NCBI GenBank assembly: GCA_900708905.1
Contig: CAADRB010000039.1
Span: 759,599-823,598 of the forward strand
DNA: 64,000 nucleotides
Origin: Hymenolepis diminuta
Lineage: Eukaryota; Platyhelminthes; Cestoda; Cyclophyllidea; Hymenolepididae
Direction of reading: 5' to 3'
The notes under the pieces were generated by a model that saw only the letters and a list, made by a program, of their open reading frames with translations, did no database searches and was not told the DNA's origin. Positions 62,701 through 64,000 of the stretch are shown one piece after another. Position numbers and translations under genes: made by a program. Position 1 is the first letter of the stretch. Every line of letters begins with the position of its first letter.

Positions 62701-63330
62701 CAACTTGTTTTATAATCATAAAGACGGAGATGAAACTACTACCAATTCTTAAAAACTGTTGTAGTCACGGAGACAAATGAAATATCCATTGTGAAAACGA
62801 TACTCAAGCACATTCAAAGCCCTGCTCCGGTAGAAATGAAATATCTCAAGACAAAAAAAAACAATCAACCAATTACAATTCATAGAAATATTTGCTTTTT
62901 CTTTCATCCCTCTAAATATAATTTTGAAATTTAACACGAGTTAAACATCCTAAGATCACAATTTCCCTAAAGTCAGGTCAATCACTTGGAGTCAAGGGCA
63001 TAAATCAACCTAATTGCATAAGATCAGGAGAGAAATTGCAGGTGCAGATGTCACTAAACAAGAAATAGGGAAAAGACATCTACTGACCTGTGTTTGACAA
63101 GCGCTGATAACACGTTTCATTAGGTACCAGGCTTCGGGTATCGTGGATGCAGCCACAGTAACACCCTTGTTACGAAGAAAGAGAATCTTGGTGTTGCCTA
63201 GATCATTGCGAATGGCGTCAGCCTCAGCATTGTCCGTCACCATGCCGGCGTAGTCGTGATAGTGCACGTTGGGCAGCAACTCCACGGCCTCTGGGCTCAC
63301 TGGCAACAGACCCGATTTGATGCAGGAGAC
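50711..63330 (-). CDS. ADD: Adducin, eight 3' exons (5' part outside window)
   Basis: Adducin caps actin filaments and links them to spectrin under the plasma membrane. Exons, minus strand order: 63088..63330, 60314..60560, 57112..57388, 56367..56440, 55975..56235, 53205..53315, 51595..51662, 50711..50803. All seven junctions keep frame and use GT-AG. The first exon is the end of the class II aldolase-like head (IKSGLLPVSPEAVELL, NVHYHDYAGMV, KILFLRNKGVTVA). The next gives QLLQLGCSTNLLNEF and a neck rich in Asn, Gly and Glu. Exon 57112 carries EFEAQMRMLDNAGYRTGYAY, an adducin signature. The tail has a Lys-rich block (SKKSKKKSGRKNKK), a Pro-rich EEPRTPPTPRS, and ends in a MARCKS-like KKGGKWGSFRFPTFRKKTKP, the usual phosphorylatable calmodulin/actin-binding end. 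Head residues before IKSG lie beyond the right edge. Which adducin paralogue this is cannot be assigned. Confidence 0.94.
52951..52967. repeat. TA microsatellite
   Basis: A (AT)n tract of eight units within an adducin intron. Confidence 0.8.
54159..54174. repeat. AC microsatellite
   Basis: A (AC)n tract of eight units within an adducin intron. Confidence 0.85.
55104..55634 (-). other. 176-codon hydrophobic open frame nested in an adducin intron
   Basis: This is one of the longest uninterrupted frames in the window. It starts with ATG at 55634 and lies inside the 2.7-kb intron between exons 55975..56235 and 53205..53315, on the same strand. It shows about four hydrophobic stretches separated by basic or Cys-containing segments (RRVKVLNRLAVKMVSRVKG; FAHTCLSYRLTFLL; SSVFYLLLACKISEVLF). 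The last faintly recalls the seventh helix and cytoplasmic turn of rhodopsin-like receptors, but N-P-x-x-Y, D-R-Y and other diagnostic residues are absent. T-rich template strands give hydrophobic frames by chance, so this may not be a gene. Confidence 0.2.
55958..55974 (-). other. Alternative adducin C-terminus by intron retention
   Basis: The donor after codon phase 1 at 55975 (AATC|gtaagc) is followed in frame by KPCR and TGA at 55958-55960. A transcript that does not use this donor would end ...STLNRKPCR and lack the Pro-rich and MARCKS-like exons. The short-tail form would still keep the Lys-rich block. Confidence 0.4.
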
Positions 63331-64000
63331 CTGATGAAGGAGAAACAAAAAGTTCATTATAAGTGAAAGAATCTATAAACAGAACTTTTCGAGTCTAGAC
63401 TTAGAAAACTTTCATTATACCGCCGCCTACGGGATCAATACAATACAATTAAGGTATGCACTTTACTCAAGAATACAGATCTCCCTATAAACAGCAGGAT
63501 TCTCTAACCAGGATAATTAAATGTGCATAGATCGATTTCAAACGGTTATAAGTGTTCTCCAAAACCGAAGCCGATGCGTCAAAAACTAAATAGAATGGAT
63601 ATTCTAACAACACCCAGCTACAATATGAAAATCAGTCTTGAATAGAGCAGGAGTGAAATAAATTGAACCCATTTAAATCACGTTAGTGGCTTACTTCTCA
63701 AACTCCCGGGTTCTTCTTCAATCACGAAAAGGAGCTTCTTACAAACGCTACTTTGCGAATACAAAACTCACTTCCGGTAATTAGATGACAGTGTTAAGCA
63801 ATATAGATTTTGCAATAGAATAAATTATCGCGTATAAACTAGAAATAAACACTAAGGAATCTCTTTAGTGAAGAATATGTCTATACGATAATTGCGCTCT
63901 CAGAGCCATGACATGTGAAGAACTAGTTCAGAGAATTACTCTGGGAAATGTTGTAACTAAAAAAGACGAAGAAGATTGCCATAAAGTTTCAGTTCTCTTT
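63331..64000. other. Adducin intron reaching the window edge
   Basis: No further adducin exon (the HIHTP-type head strand or earlier) is visible here. The sequence is intronic after the acceptor ttcatcag at 63331-63338, so the upstream exons lie past the right edge. Confidence 0.6.

Noticed and set aside
1..64000. CRISPR arrays, operons, bacterial promoters
   Set aside because: The window is intron-bearing animal DNA. No regularly spaced direct repeats or polycistronic arrangement are present.
1..64000. tRNA, rRNA or snRNA genes
   Set aside because: No stretch with paired A/B boxes and a cloverleaf, nor any rRNA-like segment, was recognised by reading. A tRNAscan-SE/Infernal run would be decisive.

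Overview
The window looks like nuclear DNA from a flatworm, most likely a tapeworm of the Hymenolepis type. It is AT-rich and gene-sparse, with spliced genes whose introns range from 38 bases to several kb. Three conserved animal genes can be followed exon by exon with matching phases, and there are remnants of LTR and non-LTR retrotransposons. The genus is an inference; no rRNA or mitochondrial marker is present.

Layout. At 1-1768 (+) is the 3' end of a gene for an acidic, Ser/Pro-rich protein I do not recognise. From about 2.8 to 5.8 kb lie two decayed pieces of non-LTR (LINE) polyprotein on the minus strand. From 6.9 to 8.9 kb are two tentative small multi-exon gene models (+). At 11.3-12.8 kb is a decayed LTR element of the CsRn1 type (-) with primer binding site and gag but no polymerase. 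A solo LTR with perfect 5-bp target duplications sits at 14.3 kb. LARS, the cytosolic leucyl-tRNA synthetase gene, is complete at 19005-27784 (+) with 17 exons.

The 28-38 kb stretch is mostly repeats: a second solo LTR with its own target duplication, a third diverged copy, CsRn1-type LTR pieces, and two dispersed repeat families. At 38.8-39.6 kb (-) is a likely but unrecognised four-exon gene. A complete ten-exon gene for a GLT1D1-like glycosyltransferase runs 40527-45302 (+) and contains a 39-base GC-AG intron. A rotted CsRn1-like element lies at about 46.2-48.5 kb. The right end, 50711-63330 (-), holds eight 3' exons of an adducin gene ending in a MARCKS-like basic tail; its 5' part lies beyond the window.

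The genes are unrelated housekeeping and cytoskeletal genes with no cluster logic. I found no convincing new multi-gene system. The most checkable novelties are the small gene models, the alternative adducin tails, the GC-AG micro-intron, a 25-base exon in LARS, and the solo-LTR family.
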